DNA of 64,000 bases from Amycolatopsis saalfeldensis (GTDB lineage: Bacteria; Actinomycetota; Actinomycetes; Mycobacteriales; Pseudonocardiaceae): positions 223,469 through 287,468 of the forward strand of contig NZ_FOEF01000012.1 of assembly GCF_900110575.1 (NCBI RefSeq). Reading direction: 5' to 3'. Under the pieces are notes generated by a model, which saw nothing but the letters and a program-made list of their open reading frames with translations, ran no database searches and had not been told where the DNA came from. Below are positions 33,414 to 42,008 of the stretch, in pieces (position 1 is the first letter of the stretch; each line of letters starts with the position of its first letter). A program made the translations under genes and the position numbers.

Positions 33414-35119
33414 GAGTGTTGTTTCTCCTGTGGCTGCTTGCCGATGACCGGGTTGGTGCCGCGCAACCCGGACGCGATCGCGGCGAGGAAGGCGAGAGCG
33501 GCACCGAAGGCGAACACGATGACCAGTCCGGAGTGGAACGGACCGGCGATCAGCGCGGGGAAGAACTCGCGTCCGGTCAGGGTTTGCTGCTGCGCCGCGG
33601 TCAGGTGGGCCAGGGTGCCGCTGGGTTCGAGCAGGTGCTGGATCGGGTTGACGCCCAGTTGTGCGGCGAACAGCGACGAGACCGGCGGCAGGCTGCCGAC
33701 CTGGGCGGCGACGTCGGCCGGCACGCCCTGCTGGTGCAGCCCGCTGGTGAGGGTGTGCGGCAGGCTGCCGGCCAGTCCGGCGATCATCAGCGAGAAGAAC
33801 AGCCCGATCGAGACGGCGGTGCCGGAGTTCTGGAAAGTGGCGCGCATGCCGGACGCGACCCCACGCGAAGCCGCGGGCACGCTGCCCATGATCGAGGACG
33901 AGTTGGGCGAGGCGAACATCCCGCTGGCGATCCCGTTCAGCGCGATCAGCAGGGCGAAAACCCAGTAGCCGAAGTCGATCGGCAGGATCATCAGGCCGAG
34001 GAAGCTGGCGCCGAACAGCACCGCGCCGCTGGTGGCCAGGCCCCGCGAGCCGAGCCGGTCGGACAGGTAGCCCGAAACCGGGCCCGCGGCGAGGAAGCCG
34101 GCGGTCAGCGGCAGCATGAAGATGCCGGCCCACAGCGGTGTGTCGCCGTAGTCGTAGCCGTGCAGCGGCAGCCAGATGCCCTGCAGCCAGATGATCAGCA
34201 CGAACTGCATGCCGCCGCGGCCGATCGAGACGGCCAGCCCGGCCAGGTTGCCGAAAGTGAAGGCCCGCAAGCGAAAGAGCGACAGCTGGATCATCGGTGC
34301 GGCCACGCGGCTCTCGATGACGGCAAACGCCGCCAGCAGGATCAGCCCGCCCGCGATCAGGACCTCGACCAGCGGATTGGTCCAGCCCATGGTGTGCCCC
34401 TGATACGGCTGCAGGCCGAAGGTGACCGCGATCAGCACCGCGCTGAGCCCCACCGCGAAGGTGAGGTTGCCCCACCAGTCGATCCGGCCGCCGCCGCGTT
34501 TCCCGGTGTCACGCAGGGTTCGGTAGGCCCACAGCGTGAAGAACACGCCGACCGGCACGTTCACCCAGAACACCGCCCGCCAGTCCCAGGCCGAGAGCAG
34601 TCCCCCGGCGACCAGGCCGATGAACATCCCGGCCAGGCCGGCGACCTGGTTGATGCCCAGCGCGAAACCGCGCTGCTCCTCGGGGAAGGCGTCGGTCAGG
34701 ATGGCGGCCGAGTTCGCGGTCAGCATCGAGCCGCCGACCGCCTGCGCCACCCGCCAGCCGATCAGCCACATCGCCCCGTGGCCGCCGTCGAACGGGTCGA
34801 ACGACAGCAGCACCGACGCCACGGTGAACACGCCGAAGCCGGCGTTGTAGATCCGGACCCGGCCGTACATGTCGCCCAGCCGCCCGACCGTGACCACCAG
34901 CACGGCCTGGACCAGCCGGTAGCCCATGATCATCCACAGCAGGTACGCGATGTTGCCCGGCGCCAGCGGGTCCAGGTCCACGCCCCGGAAGATCGCCGGC
35001 AGGGCGATCAGCACGATGGAACCGTCCAGTGCGGACATGAAGACCGCGGCGGTGGTGTTGGTCAGCGCCGTCCACTTGTACCGGTCACCGGCCGCGCGTT
35101 TCTGTGCGGTATCGGTCAT
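33410..35119 (-). CDS. DHA2-type MFS drug exporter
   Basis: A 569-aa transporter with about 14 helices. It has the DHA2 landmarks: MSALDGSIVLIALPAI (motif D1), GRLGDMYGRVRIYNAGF (motif A) and a motif C-like stretch INQVAGLAGMFIGLVAGGLLS. It exports drugs or metabolites using the proton gradient. The gene follows the MarR regulator by 13 bp in the same operon, the classic arrangement for an inducible efflux pump. Confidence 0.93.
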   Translation of the reverse strand: MTDTAQKRAAGDRYKWTALTNTTAAVFMSALDGSIVLIALPAIFRGVDLDPLAPGNIAYLLWMIMGYRLVQAVLVVTVGRLGDMYGRVRIYNAGFGVFTVASVLLSFDPFDGGHGAMWLIGWRVAQAVGGSMLTANSAAILTDAFPEEQRGFALGINQVAGLAGMFIGLVAGGLLSAWDWRAVFWVNVPVGVFFTLWAYRTLRDTGKRGGGRIDWWGNLTFAVGLSAVLIAVTFGLQPYQGHTMGWTNPLVEVLIAGGLILLAAFAVIESRVAAPMIQLSLFRLRAFTFGNLAGLAVSIGRGGMQFVLIIWLQGIWLPLHGYDYGDTPLWAGIFMLPLTAGFLAAGPVSGYLSDRLGSRGLATSGAVLFGASFLGLMILPIDFGYWVFALLIALNGIASGMFASPNSSSIMGSVPAASRGVASGMRATFQNSGTAVSIGLFFSLMIAGLAGSLPHTLTSGLHQQGVPADVAAQVGSLPPVSSLFAAQLGVNPIQHLLEPSGTLAHLTAAQQQTLTGREFFPALIAGPFHSGLVIVFAFGAALAFLAAIASGLRGTNPVIGKQPQEKQHS

Positions 35120-35132
35120 CAGCCCACTCCCC

Positions 35133-35567
35133 TCAGATGTGCTGGGCGAGCCGCTCCAGCAGCGGCGCGGCCACGCCGAGCTGCTCGAGCTCCTCCGGCG
35201 TGAACGCCCCGCTCGCCAGGACCCGGGCGACCAGCTCGCTGCGCGCGTTGCGCTTGTCCTTCAGCGCCTGACGGCCGGCGTCGGTCACCTCCAGCACCAC
35301 ACGCCGGCCGTCGTCCGGGTCCGGGCCGCGGTCGACCAGGCCCTTGGCCCGCAGCGAGCCGAGCGTCGCCCCCATGGCCTGCGCGGTGATCTGCGCCTCC
35401 CGGGCCAGTGCCGAAGAGGTGGTGGGACCGGACCGCTCGAGCCCGGACAACGCGTTCCGCTCGGGCATCGTCAGCCCGCCCTCGACGGGCACTTGCCGCA
35501 CCCTCCGGATCAGCGCGCTGACGCCCACCAGCAGGGCCGAGGCGACCTCGTCCGCGTCTTCGCTCAT
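35133..35567 (-). CDS. MarR family transcriptional regulator
   Basis: A 144-aa MarR protein: winged helix-turn-helix (about 30-100) with MPERNALSGLERSGPTTSSALA and the wing DPDDGRRVVLEVTDAGRQAL. A perfect 12-bp-arm inverted repeat (35567-35602) covers its own start codon, so it almost certainly represses itself and the downstream MFS, isochorismatase-like and PEBP genes. It sits 27 bp downstream of the alpha/beta hydrolase gene. Confidence 0.92.
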   Translation of the reverse strand: MSEDADEVASALLVGVSALIRRVRQVPVEGGLTMPERNALSGLERSGPTTSSALAREAQITAQAMGATLGSLRAKGLVDRGPDPDDGRRVVLEVTDAGRQALKDKRNARSELVARVLASGAFTPEELEQLGVAAPLLERLAQHI

Positions 35568-35602
35568 GTACTAAGGCTACCTTATAAATCAGCCTTAGTA
35601 CA
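35567..35602. promoter_or_regulatory. MarR-type operator
   Basis: TGTACTAAGGCT (35567-35578) and AGCCTTAGTACA (35591-35602) are perfect inverted repeats around the AT-rich spacer ACCTTATAAATC. The left arm abuts the MarR start codon and the right arm contains the stop codon of the upstream alpha/beta hydrolase gene. Confidence 0.8.
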
Positions 35603-36461
35603 TTCGCCCGGCCAGCTCGTCGAAGATCTCCACCAGCTCGGGCCGGTCGAACGGGCCGACGTGCGGGGCCGCGACGCTGCGCACGTCGGTCGGGTTGCCC
35701 GGGGTGAGGCGGTCGGCCTCGGCGATGAACCGGTCCTGCAGCGCCGGCGGGATCAGCCGGTCCCGGGTGAACCGCACGTACGTCCGGGGAATCCGGCCCC
35801 AGGTGTGCGCTTCGCCGCGGGCGTCGGCCAGGGGGATGCCGACGGGCTCGTCCGGCTCGAGCAGGTTGAGCAGCCGGCCCAGCGCCTCGTCGGTGAAGTC
35901 GCCGGCGAGGCACTGCCTGATGCCCTCGATCACGGCCGGGTCGGCCGAGCGCCAGTTGATCCGGGCCACCCCGAGCACCGCCGGATCGGCGACCATCGCC
36001 CGGGTCACGTTGGGCAGCAGGCTTTCGCGGTTCTCCGGCGTTTCGAGATAGGCGGTCATGGTGGGCAGGTCGACGCAGCAGTACGCCGCCAGGTACACGA
36101 CCCGGTCGAGCAGCTCGGGAACGGCGTTGCCGACCCGGCTCACGGTGACGCCGCCCTGGCTGGCGCCGGCCAGGACCACCGGCCCGTGGCGGCGGGCGCG
36201 GCGCACCACGCCCACCACCCGCTCGACGTAGTCGCCGATGGTGAGCTTCGCCAGCGGCGACGGCTCGGTCGCCAGCCCCGCCACGTCCTGCGGAGCCTGG
36301 TACGAGCGGGGAAAGAACCCTTCGGTGCCGTGCCCCGGGAGGTCGACGGCCACGCAGCGGTGCCCCCGCAGGGTGAGCTCGGTGATCAGCCCCGAGCAGA
36401 AGTACGCCGAGGAATTGGTGCCATGCACGAAAACCAGGGTCGGTGACGGACTGGTGGTCAT
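35595..36461 (-). CDS. alpha/beta hydrolase
   Basis: A 288-aa hydrolase of the salicylate esterase/hydroxynitrile lyase-like branch: FVHGTNSSAYFCSGL, VAVDLPGHG, nucleophile elbow GASQGG (Ser101) and a C-terminal AAPHVGPFDRP His. ATG 36461 is used with AAGGAG upstream; the frame runs on 5' into the GNAT gene. It overlaps the GNAT stop by 4 bp. Substrate unknown; it may act on the compound handled by the downstream exporter. Confidence 0.87.
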   Translation of the reverse strand: MTTSPSPTLVFVHGTNSSAYFCSGLITELTLRGHRCVAVDLPGHGTEGFFPRSYQAPQDVAGLATEPSPLAKLTIGDYVERVVGVVRRARRHGPVVLAGASQGGVTVSRVGNAVPELLDRVVYLAAYCCVDLPTMTAYLETPENRESLLPNVTRAMVADPAVLGVARINWRSADPAVIEGIRQCLAGDFTDEALGRLLNLLEPDEPVGIPLADARGEAHTWGRIPRTYVRFTRDRLIPPALQDRFIAEADRLTPGNPTDVRSVAAPHVGPFDRPELVEIFDELAGRMY

Positions 36462-37039
36462 CGGGATTCTCCTTGGTGTGGTTCGTGGTTTGCCCGGGTC
36501 ATCGGCCACAGCGGCGGACTGTCCGCCACCCGCACCGGTTCGCCGAGATCGGTGAAGCCGTGACGCAGGTAGAGGGCGCGGCTCCGGGGCGAACTCGCCT
36601 CCAGGTACACGGCGAGCCCGACGGCGTCCGCTCGTGCCAGCCCGTGCCGCAGCAGCAGCGAGCCGAGCCCGGCGCCCTGCCGTCCCCGCGCCACCCCCAT
36701 GCACGAGAGGTAGAGGTGCGGCTCCCGGCGAGGATGCCGTTCGGCCAGCGCCCGCCCCAGAATTGCCAGCCGCTCGCCGTTTTCGCCGAAAACCGGGCTG
36801 GGTGCGTCTTCTTGGAGGGCCTGGCCCGCGGCCAGCGACAGCCACACCGCCGCGCCCTCGCCACGGCCGAGCAGGTAGGCCTCGGCGGCGGCGCTGTCCA
36901 GCAGCTGCCTGTAGAAGGACGACTGGAGACGGCCGCGTTCCGTCGCATCCGGGAAGAGCCAGGAGGCGACCGGATCGTCCGTGAACGCCTCGGTGAGGAC
37001 GTCCGACACCGCCTGCCGGTCGTGGGTGGGTTCGATCAT
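36458..37039 (-). CDS. GNAT family N-acetyltransferase
   Basis: A 193-aa acetyltransferase. The acetyl-CoA loop is in LYLSCMGVARGRQGAGLGSLLLRHGLARAD, followed by VYLEASSPRSRALYLRHGF, typical of the GNAT branch. ATG 37039 starts the conserved IEPTHDRQAVSDVLTEAF; an ATG at 37096 would add a basic tail and run over the operator region. First gene of the minus-strand operon and divergent from the GntR-TetR gene, which may regulate it. Confidence 0.87.
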   Translation of the reverse strand: MIEPTHDRQAVSDVLTEAFTDDPVASWLFPDATERGRLQSSFYRQLLDSAAAEAYLLGRGEGAAVWLSLAAGQALQEDAPSPVFGENGERLAILGRALAERHPRREPHLYLSCMGVARGRQGAGLGSLLLRHGLARADAVGLAVYLEASSPRSRALYLRHGFTDLGEPVRVADSPPLWPMTRANHEPHQGESR

Positions 37040-37096
37040 GCGTACACCGTATTCAGAGCGCCGCCGGATCGACTCGAAATCCCGTTTCTGAAGCAA

Positions 37097-37133
37097 GAAA
37101 GTGTACTATCAGCCGGGAAAGTGAACTAGTACA
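37097..37133. promoter_or_regulatory. direct repeat plus dyad before the GntR-TetR gene
   Basis: GAAAGTGTACTA (37097-37108) recurs as GAAAGTGAACTA (37117-37128), start to start 20 bp. The second copy is part of the dyad TGAACTAGTACA (37122-37133), and TGTACTA (37102-37108) pairs with TAGTACA (37127-37133). Two motif types could serve the two DNA-binding domains of the encoded fusion regulator. Confidence 0.65.
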
Positions 37134-37156
37134 TTCAACCGGACTGGAGGCCACCT

Positions 37157-38065
37157 GTGCCTGCGGAACCGCCGTACCGGCGGATCGTCGAGGAGATCCG
37201 CGGCCGCATCCGGACCGGCGAGTTGCGGCCGGGCGAGCGGATCCCGTCGGTCCGGCAGATCGCGCGGCATTGGGGCGTCGCCGCCGCGACCGCCGCCAAG
37301 GCGATGACGGCGTTGCGCGAAGACGGGCTGGTCGAGGCGACGGTCGGTTCCGGCACGGTGGTCAGCGCCCGCCGCAAGCCCCCGGCCACGCCGCCGCGGG
37401 CCGTCGGCGCCAAGCAGCCGCTGAGCCGCAAGCACGTGCTCCGTGCCGCCATGGCGATCGCCGACGTCGAAGGACTCGACGCGGTGTCGATGCGGCGGCT
37501 CGCGGCCGAGCTCGGTGCCGCGCCGATGTCGCTTTACCGGCACGTGGCGAACAAGGACGAACTGGTCACGCAGATGGCCGACGAGGCGTTCGGCGAGGCC
37601 GAGTTGCCCACGGAAGGACCGGACGGGTGGCGGGCGAAGCTCGAGCTGATCGCCCGCCGGCAGTGGGAACTGTGCCGTCGGCACCTCTGGCTGCCGAGGG
37701 CGGTCTCCTTGACCCGCCCGATGCTCGTGCCGAACATGATGGCGCACACCGAATGGACGCTGCGCGCACTCGACGGGCTCGGCCTGCCGATAGCCGTGCG
37801 GACCCGCGAAGCGCTGACGCTCCACGGCCTGGTCATCACCGTCGCGCTGGCCATGGCGGCCGAGGTCGAGTCGGAGCAGGAAACCGGGGTGACGCTCGAC
37901 GGGTGGCGGCTGGCCCAGCGCGAGCGCACCGGCCAGCTCCTCGACAGCGGGCGTTTTCCTTTACTGGCAGCGGTTCCACCCGAAACGGCGGCCGACCTCA
38001 ATGGACTGTTCGAGTACGGGCTGGCCTGCCATCTCGACGGTTTCGCCGCGCTCGTGTGCGCCTAA
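37157..38065 (+). CDS. GntR-TetR fusion transcriptional regulator
   Basis: A 302-aa protein with two DNA-binding modules. Residues 5-75 are a GntR winged helix (YRRIVEEIRGRIRTGELRPG, then IPSVRQIARHWGVAAATAAKAM). After a Pro/Ala linker, residues 90-140 are a TetR helix-turn-helix (VLRAAMAIADVEGLDAVSMR, then LAAELGAAPMSLYRHVANKDEL) followed by a TetR_C-type ligand domain. The start is GTG 37157. It is divergent from the GNAT-led operon, which it may control. Its stop overlaps the convergent phospholipase gene by 4 bp. Domain calls are firm; how both HTHs are used is unknown. Confidence 0.9.
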   Translation: MPAEPPYRRIVEEIRGRIRTGELRPGERIPSVRQIARHWGVAAATAAKAMTALREDGLVEATVGSGTVVSARRKPPATPPRAVGAKQPLSRKHVLRAAMAIADVEGLDAVSMRRLAAELGAAPMSLYRHVANKDELVTQMADEAFGEAELPTEGPDGWRAKLELIARRQWELCRRHLWLPRAVSLTRPMLVPNMMAHTEWTLRALDGLGLPIAVRTREALTLHGLVITVALAMAAEVESEQETGVTLDGWRLAQRERTGQLLDSGRFPLLAAVPPETAADLNGLFEYGLACHLDGFAALVCA

Positions 38066-40131
38066 CCGGTCGCGATGGCCGGATCGCTGGTCGACGCCTT
38101 CCCGTTCTCGACATGGCCGGAAAAGCGGCGGACGTAGGCCTGGTCGGCGTCGATCGTCACGGTGATGTCGTACCACTGGTTCGCCTGACTCACGCCCCAA
38201 TTGGGCACGACCTGTGAGGCGCCGGCGGCCACGTGGTAGGTGTAGCTCTGGGACGGGTCGTACGCGTCGGTGCCGACGAACTGCACCGGCGAGCTGCCGG
38301 GATTGACGAAGGTGAGCGTGACGTGGCCGCTCGTGGCGTCCTCCCGGGCGACGACCTCCGGGCCCACCGAACCGGTGGTGCCGGCCAGCTCGCGCAGCCA
38401 GCCGTTCGGGCCGAAGATCGAGAGCTGGTACTCCGCGCCGCTCGGCAGGGCCCAGCTGTCGGTCTCGGACGCGCCCGCGCCGACGGTGTACACCCACGGG
38501 ATGTCGGTGCGGATCTTCGAGGTGATGTAGAAGGCCGCCCCGGCGTCACCGGAGTTGATGAAGGTCAGGTACATCCGCCCGTCCTTCGCCTGGTAATCGA
38601 CGGCGAGGTTGTACGGCAGCGGGCGAGCCTTGCGCAAACCGCTCTCCTGCCGGGGAAGCGAGCCGCCGGCGGGCGGCACCGGGGTGTAGACCGGCGGGGT
38701 GCTGTGGTCGGGCGGCGGCGCATAACCGCCGGTGTCGGGCAGGCCGGGGACCGTGCTGTTCGCCCCGGTGAAGTCGAACGCGCGGGTCAGGTCGCCGCAC
38801 ACCGCGCGCCGCCACGGCGAGACATTCGGGCTGCGCACGCCGAAGCGCTGTTCGATGAACTGGATGACCGAGGTGTGGTCGAAGGTCTGGGAGCAGACCC
38901 AGCCGCCCACGCTCCACGGGGAAAGGGCCAGCAGCGGGACCCGCGGCCCGAGCCCGTACGGGTTGTCCTTCTGGTAGTCCGCCGAGGCGCCGCCCTGGTA
39001 GACCTCCCCCGTGGTGTCCACAGTGGATAGCCCCCAGCCGAAGTCCAGCGGCGGGAACGGCGGCACGACGTGATCGAAGAAGCCGTCGTTCTCGTCGTAG
39101 GTGATCAGGAAGACCGTCTTGCTCCACACGTCCGGGTTCGAGGTGAGCGCGTCGAGGATGCCGGAGATGTACCAGGCGCCGTAGTTGGCCGGCCAGGACG
39201 GGTGCTCGCAGTAGGCCTCGGGCGCGGCGATCCAGGACACCGACGGCAGCCCGCCCGACTGCACGTCCGCCCGCAGCCGGTCGAAGAGCCCGTCGCCGTT
39301 CTCCACGCTGGTGCCGGTGCGGGCCTTGTCGAACAGCGGGTCGCCGGCCTGGGTGTTCTGGTACTGCTTGAAGTACAGCAGCGAGTTGTCGCCGTAATTG
39401 CCGATGTACGGGTTGTCCGTCGTCCAGCCCCAATGGCCGGCGAGGTCCAGGCCGTGCCCGGCGTCCTGGTAGACCTTCCACGAGATCCCGGCCGCTTCCA
39501 GCACTTCCGGGAACGTCGACCAGCCGTAGCCCGCCTCCTCGTTCCCGAGCACCGGCCCGCCGCCCGAACCGTCATTGCCGACGTAGCCGGAGTAGAGGTA
39601 ATAACGGTTGGGATCGGTGGAGCTCATCAGCGAGCAGTGGTAGGCGTCGCACACGGTGAACGCGTCGGCGAGGGCGTAGTGGAACGGGATGTCGCCCCGG
39701 TTCAGGTAGGCCATCGTCGGCTGGTTCTTCGCCGGGATCCAGCCATTCCAGGCGCCGCGGTGCCAGGCGTCGTGCGTGCCGTTCCAATCGTGGTTCAGGT
39801 CCTGGAAAAACGTCAGGCCGAGATCGTCCTTGTCCGGCCGGAACGGCAGGGTCACCTGCCCGCCGGAATCGGGCTGGTGCCAGACGGACTGGCCGCCCGG
39901 CAGGTAGACCGGCCGCGGGTCGCCGAAGCCGCGGACCCCGTTCATCGTGCCGAAATAATGGTCGAACGACCGGTTTTCCTGCATCAGCACGACGATGTGC
40001 TCCACATCGGCGAGCGTGCCGCTGGAGATCGCGGCCGGAATCGACGCCGCGCGGGCGATGCTCGGGATCGACGAAGCCGCGGCCGTCGCCGCGGCCAGCT
40101 GGAGGAATCTGCGGCGATTGACTTCTACCAT
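38062..40131 (-). CDS. twin-arginine-exported phospholipase C, standard length
   Basis: A 689-aa phosphocholine-specific-type phospholipase C. The Tat signal is in VNRRRFLQLAAATAAASS and the catalytic landmarks are VLMQENRSFDHYFG, ITYDENDGFFDH and FDHTSVIQF. Two DUF756 beta domains close the protein (about 510-690). ATG 40131 is chosen because GAGGAGG precedes it and the Tat motif follows; the frame is open further 5'. It should release phosphorylated head groups from phospholipids outside the cell. A related but much longer gene lies at 29363-32308, and an orphan solute-binding lipoprotein gene lies upstream on the same strand. Confidence 0.94.
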   Translation of the reverse strand: MVEVNRRRFLQLAAATAAASSIPSIARAASIPAAISSGTLADVEHIVVLMQENRSFDHYFGTMNGVRGFGDPRPVYLPGGQSVWHQPDSGGQVTLPFRPDKDDLGLTFFQDLNHDWNGTHDAWHRGAWNGWIPAKNQPTMAYLNRGDIPFHYALADAFTVCDAYHCSLMSSTDPNRYYLYSGYVGNDGSGGGPVLGNEEAGYGWSTFPEVLEAAGISWKVYQDAGHGLDLAGHWGWTTDNPYIGNYGDNSLLYFKQYQNTQAGDPLFDKARTGTSVENGDGLFDRLRADVQSGGLPSVSWIAAPEAYCEHPSWPANYGAWYISGILDALTSNPDVWSKTVFLITYDENDGFFDHVVPPFPPLDFGWGLSTVDTTGEVYQGGASADYQKDNPYGLGPRVPLLALSPWSVGGWVCSQTFDHTSVIQFIEQRFGVRSPNVSPWRRAVCGDLTRAFDFTGANSTVPGLPDTGGYAPPPDHSTPPVYTPVPPAGGSLPRQESGLRKARPLPYNLAVDYQAKDGRMYLTFINSGDAGAAFYITSKIRTDIPWVYTVGAGASETDSWALPSGAEYQLSIFGPNGWLRELAGTTGSVGPEVVAREDATSGHVTLTFVNPGSSPVQFVGTDAYDPSQSYTYHVAAGASQVVPNWGVSQANQWYDITVTIDADQAYVRRFSGHVENGKASTSDPAIATG

Positions 40132-40300
40132 CGGTTCCTCCTCGCTGCGGCCGACCGCGAGACCCGTTGTCTCCCAACCGGTTAACAAACGCCGAAAGGA
40201 TGCGCGGGCGCCCGCGCCGTGTCAACCGACGATCGGACCGATCTACCCCCCGGAAGGACTTCCGGACATCCGCCCGTGCCCGAACGGCCGCCCCGCGGGA

Positions 40301-41647
40301 TCATTTGCGGTATTTGACCGCGACCTGTTCGGCGAGATCCTGGGACCGCTGGAGCGCATCCTTCACCGTCAGGTCGCCGGCGATGGCGGAGCTGAACAAC
40401 GCCGAGGTCTTGTTGCCGAGGTCCTGGAACTCCGGCACGTCGACGAACTGGATCCCCACCGTCGGCCGGGGCTGGACTCCCGGTTTCAGCGGATTGACCG
40501 ACTCGATGGCGAGCTCGGTCGGGCTCGCGAACGCCCCCGAATCCGCCAGGTACTGCGGGTCGCTGTAGGTCGACCGGCGCTTGCCCGCCGGCACCTTCGC
40601 CCCGCCGAGGGTCTGGGCGGCCAGCTGCTCGTACTTCTTGCCCGAGGCCCAGGAGATGAACTTCCAGGCCGCGTCCTGGTGTTTGCTCGCCCGCTCGATG
40701 CCCCACGCCCACGCGTAGAGCCAGCCCGAAGAGCCGGTGTTCACCACCGGCGCGGCGACGTAGCCGATCTTGCCCCGGACCAGGCTGTCCGGGGCTTCGA
40801 GCTGGGTGGCGCCCGCGGTCGCGTCGTACCACATCGCCACCTTGCCCTTCAGCATCGCGTCGAGGCATTCCGCGTACCCGGAATTGGCGGCGTTGTCCTC
40901 GCCGTGGTCGTGGGCCAGGCCGATGTAGAACTTCGCGGCCGCGGTGAATTCCGGCGAGTCGACGGTGGCCTGCCAGTCCTGGCTGAACCAGGCGCCGCCG
41001 AAGGTGTTCACCACCGTGGTCATCGGCGCGATCATCTCGCCCCAGCCCGGCTGGCCGCGCAGGCAGATGCCACGCATGCCCTTGCCCGGCTGGTCGGCCG
41101 CGGCCGCCGCGTCGGCGACCTGCTGCCAGGTCGGGGTGGCCGGCAGCTTGATCCCGAGCTGGTTGAGCACGTCCAGCCGGTACATCAGGAACGAGGACTC
41201 GCCGTAGAACGGCTCGGCGTAGATCTTGCCGTCGTCCCCGGTGAGCGACGACCTGATGGAATCGATGATGTCGCCCTGGTCGAAATCCGTGTCCTCGGCG
41301 GCGTAGTCCGACAGCGGCGCGAGCAGGTTCTCGCGGGCGAACAACGGCGTCTCGAAGTTGCTGATCGAGGCGACGTCGTACCGGCCGGTCTGGGCGGTGA
41401 ACTCTTTCTGCACCTCGTCGCGCAGCTGGTTCTCCGGCCGCAGGGTGAAATTGACCTTGATCCCGGTGTCCCGGGTGAAGACGTTCGCGGTGAGCTGCTG
41501 AAGCTCCACCATCTGCGGATTGTTGACCATCAGCACGTTGATCGTCTCGTCAGCCTGCTTCGACGCCCCGCAGGCCTGGGCGCCCAAGAGCACCACCGCC
41601 GCCGAGAAAATGAGGAAAACCCTGCCACGACGCACGCTCTCGACCAT
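40301..41647 (-). CDS. ABC transporter solute-binding lipoprotein, sugar type
   Basis: A 448-aa lipoprotein (lipobox LLGAQAC, Cys26) of the extracellular solute-binding family 1: INVLMVNNPQMVELQQLTAN, YDVASISNFETPLFARENLL, GKIYAEPFYGESSFLMYRLDVL and SWASGKKYEQLAAQ. Members deliver sugars or polyols to an inner-membrane ABC importer. No permease or ATPase gene is adjacent, so it is an orphan that must share a transporter encoded elsewhere. It lies 169 bp upstream of the phospholipase gene on the same strand. Confidence 0.9.
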   Translation of the reverse strand: MVESVRRGRVFLIFSAAVVLLGAQACGASKQADETINVLMVNNPQMVELQQLTANVFTRDTGIKVNFTLRPENQLRDEVQKEFTAQTGRYDVASISNFETPLFARENLLAPLSDYAAEDTDFDQGDIIDSIRSSLTGDDGKIYAEPFYGESSFLMYRLDVLNQLGIKLPATPTWQQVADAAAAADQPGKGMRGICLRGQPGWGEMIAPMTTVVNTFGGAWFSQDWQATVDSPEFTAAAKFYIGLAHDHGEDNAANSGYAECLDAMLKGKVAMWYDATAGATQLEAPDSLVRGKIGYVAAPVVNTGSSGWLYAWAWGIERASKHQDAAWKFISWASGKKYEQLAAQTLGGAKVPAGKRRSTYSDPQYLADSGAFASPTELAIESVNPLKPGVQPRPTVGIQFVDVPEFQDLGNKTSALFSSAIAGDLTVKDALQRSQDLAEQVAVKYRK

Positions 41648-42008
41648 CCAGCCGTTCCTCCCGCCTCAGGGCGCGGCCCCCGATCACCAGTGATCGCAGA
41701 ATCACCGGAAAGGGTGGCAACGTCGTCACCATCGGTACGTGTGATCGCACGCAAGGTACCGGACCTCCCCCGATCAGGCGAGTCGAACGCGGCATCAGGT
41801 CGAGTATTCGTGACAAACCAGCGTCATCGGCACAGTTCGGGGCGGGCCCCGTCCGGCGCCTCGACGGAGCGACTGCCGGCCACGCCGGCCGTGGGAAATA
41901 GCGCGTCGATTACCGGCGAATGGGGAGGAGCCGCTTTCCTCGCCCGGTCGGGGGGATTTCCCGTTTCCGGTTGTGCCCGATGGACGTAATGGCACAAGAA
42001 TCGGGCTC
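41648..42008. other. 361-bp divergent intergenic region
   Basis: No coding sequence is supported. It separates the solute-binding protein gene (minus) from the surface-protein gene (plus) and must carry both promoters. The clearest structure is the dyad at 41733-41761. Confidence 0.7.
41733..41761. promoter_or_regulatory. nested dyad, possible operator of the solute-binding protein gene
   Basis: CGGTAC (41733-41738) and GTACCG (41756-41761) flank the near-palindrome GTGTGATCGCAC (41739-41750). It lies about 90 bp before the solute-binding protein start. The regulator is unknown; resemblance to a CRP half-site is weak. Confidence 0.35.
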
